DNA of 24,109 nucleotides, from positions 1-24,109 of the forward strand of contig JBBDRW010000139.1 in NCBI GenBank assembly GCA_040905265.1, given 5' to 3'. Positions 23,349 to 24,109 of the stretch are shown piece after piece. The position numbers were made by a program, and so were the translations under genes. The DNA comes from JBBDRW01 sp040905265 (GTDB lineage: Bacteria > Bacteroidota > Rhodothermia > Balneolales > Balneolaceae). The notes beneath the pieces are model-generated. The model was not told where the DNA came from and did not search any database. It saw only the letters and a program-made list of their open reading frames with translations. Each line of letters starts with the position of its first letter. The stretch's first letter is position 1.

Positions 23349-23948
23349 ATGTCAGATTCTGTTCTTGAATTTATGAAAGTTCGTGGCGGTTATGCTACTA
23401 TGAAAGAGTTTAAGGAGGCCGGTCTACATACCCGGAGTATAAAAGAATGCCTTGAGAAGGAGTTCATCATTAAAATGAAACCGGGTCTTTATAAGCTTCG
23501 CTATTTCCATCGGGATGAGTATGAAAGCTTTGTAGATATTCACACGGCCAATGAGAAGGCTGTGATTTGTCTGACTTCTGCTCTGGCTTACCACGAACTC
23601 ACAACGTTTAATCCTTCGAAGATAACAGTGGCAGTTCCCAACAATACAGATAAATTTGAGCTTGCACACCCTCCAGTTGAAGTTTCTTTCTACAGGAAGA
23701 ACATTTATCAGGCGGGAATTGAGGAAGTAGATCGCTCTTATGGGAAATTCAAGGTATATAACAAACCCAAAACGGTCTGTGATATGTTTCATTATCGCAA
23801 CAAGCTGGGTGAAGATCTTGCTTTTGAAGGACTTCGAAATTATCTGAACAGCCCACAGTCTAATCTCAATGAAATACAGAAGTATATGAACATTTGCCGT
23901 GTAAAAACGGTAATGAAACCGTATCTCAAAGTGTTGGTAGCAAGATGA
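23349..23948 (+). CDS. AbiEi-type antitoxin and repressor (type IV toxin-antitoxin)
   Basis: 199 residues. An N-terminal winged helix (about 5-50: GGYATMKEFKEAGLHTRSIKECLEKEFIIKMKPGLYKL read in pieces) precedes the AbiEi core with CLTSALAYHELTTFNPSKITVAVP and KPKTVCDMFHYRNKLGEDLAFEGLRNYL. These are the features of AbiEi/DUF6088-type antitoxins, which counter the AbiEii toxin without direct binding and repress the operon. The next gene starts inside its stop codon (ATGA, 4-base overlap), the usual arrangement. Flanking sequence is more AT-rich than the sugar locus, in keeping with a transferred defence module. Confidence 0.85.
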   Translation: MSDSVLEFMKVRGGYATMKEFKEAGLHTRSIKECLEKEFIIKMKPGLYKLRYFHRDEYESFVDIHTANEKAVICLTSALAYHELTTFNPSKITVAVPNNTDKFELAHPPVEVSFYRKNIYQAGIEEVDRSYGKFKVYNKPKTVCDMFHYRNKLGEDLAFEGLRNYLNSPQSNLNEIQKYMNICRVKTVMKPYLKVLVAR

Positions 23949-24109
23949 GTTTGAATATAGAGCAATCCGTAAAAGACCGTCTTAGAAACATCGCCCGAGA
24001 ATCCGGAAAAGCTTATAATTTTGTCAGCATACAATATTTACAGGAACGGTTTCTGGCACGATTGGCACAGTCTGTGTACAGGGAGCATTTTATTTTAAAA
24101 GGGGCTCTT
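23945..24109 (+). CDS. AbiEii-type nucleotidyltransferase toxin, partial at window edge
   Basis: The first 55 codons are present, open to the last base. They show the N-terminal helix pair (SVKDRLRNIARESGKAYNFV, QYLQERFLARLAQS) and YREHFILKGAL, the start of the nucleotidyltransferase motif in which FxLKGG/A precedes the catalytic site. AbiEii (PF08843) toxins transfer nucleotides to cellular targets such as tRNA and cause abortive infection on phage attack. The catalytic DxD lies beyond the window, so activity cannot be judged. The ATG overlaps the AbiEi stop by 4 bases. Confidence 0.85.
   Translation, partial: MSLNIEQSVKDRLRNIARESGKAYNFVSIQYLQERFLARLAQSVYREHFILKGAL

Overview
The window looks like a chromosome segment of a Bacteroidota or Balneolota bacterium, possibly a marine or saline Balneolaceae-type heterotroph. 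This is inferred from a SusC/SusD pair, many short lipoprotein signals, an FG-GAP/ASPIC lipoprotein, DUF4249-like lipoproteins, and the near absence of Shine-Dalgarno sequences before starts. The species cannot be named from sequence alone. No rRNA, tRNA or CRISPR array was seen.

1-5855 is a run of minus-strand housekeeping and accessory genes: a cut-off metallophosphoesterase coupled to an ArsR-type regulator with a palindromic operator, a secreted esterase, a DinB-like protein, a self-contained DUF2975 membrane protein/XRE regulator pair with its own operators and terminator, a sterol desaturase-type hydroxylase, and a CNNM-type membrane protein with CBS domains. 6078-7337 holds a secreted ThuA-like protein facing a small lipoprotein gene.

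7338-18903 is a glycan or glycoside uptake and breakdown locus. It has SusC (broken by a frameshift near 9553), SusD, a convergent FG-GAP/ASPIC lipoprotein, then an exported Gfo/Idh/MocA oxidoreductase, a DUF6807 lipoprotein and a DUF1080 (3-keto-disaccharide hydrolase type) lipoprotein. The same 14-bp LacI-operator-like sequence lies 93 bp before susC and 109 bp before the oxidoreductase gene, so the two halves are probably co-regulated. The families together suggest sugar oxidation at C3 followed by cleavage of the 3-keto glycoside. Directly after the strong susD terminator sits a truncated 5' end of a group II intron, the position class C introns prefer.

18914-20141 is a Fic gene bracketed by two copies of a complex operator-like repeat whose half-sites have identical spacing. 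20136-23059 carries three paralogous DUF4249-like lipoprotein genes with conserved ends and divergent centres; two of them are preceded by an 84/88-identical 88-bp repeat. The window ends in a type IV (AbiE-like) toxin-antitoxin pair: AbiEi complete, AbiEii cut by the window edge, with a nested dyad operator just before AbiEi.
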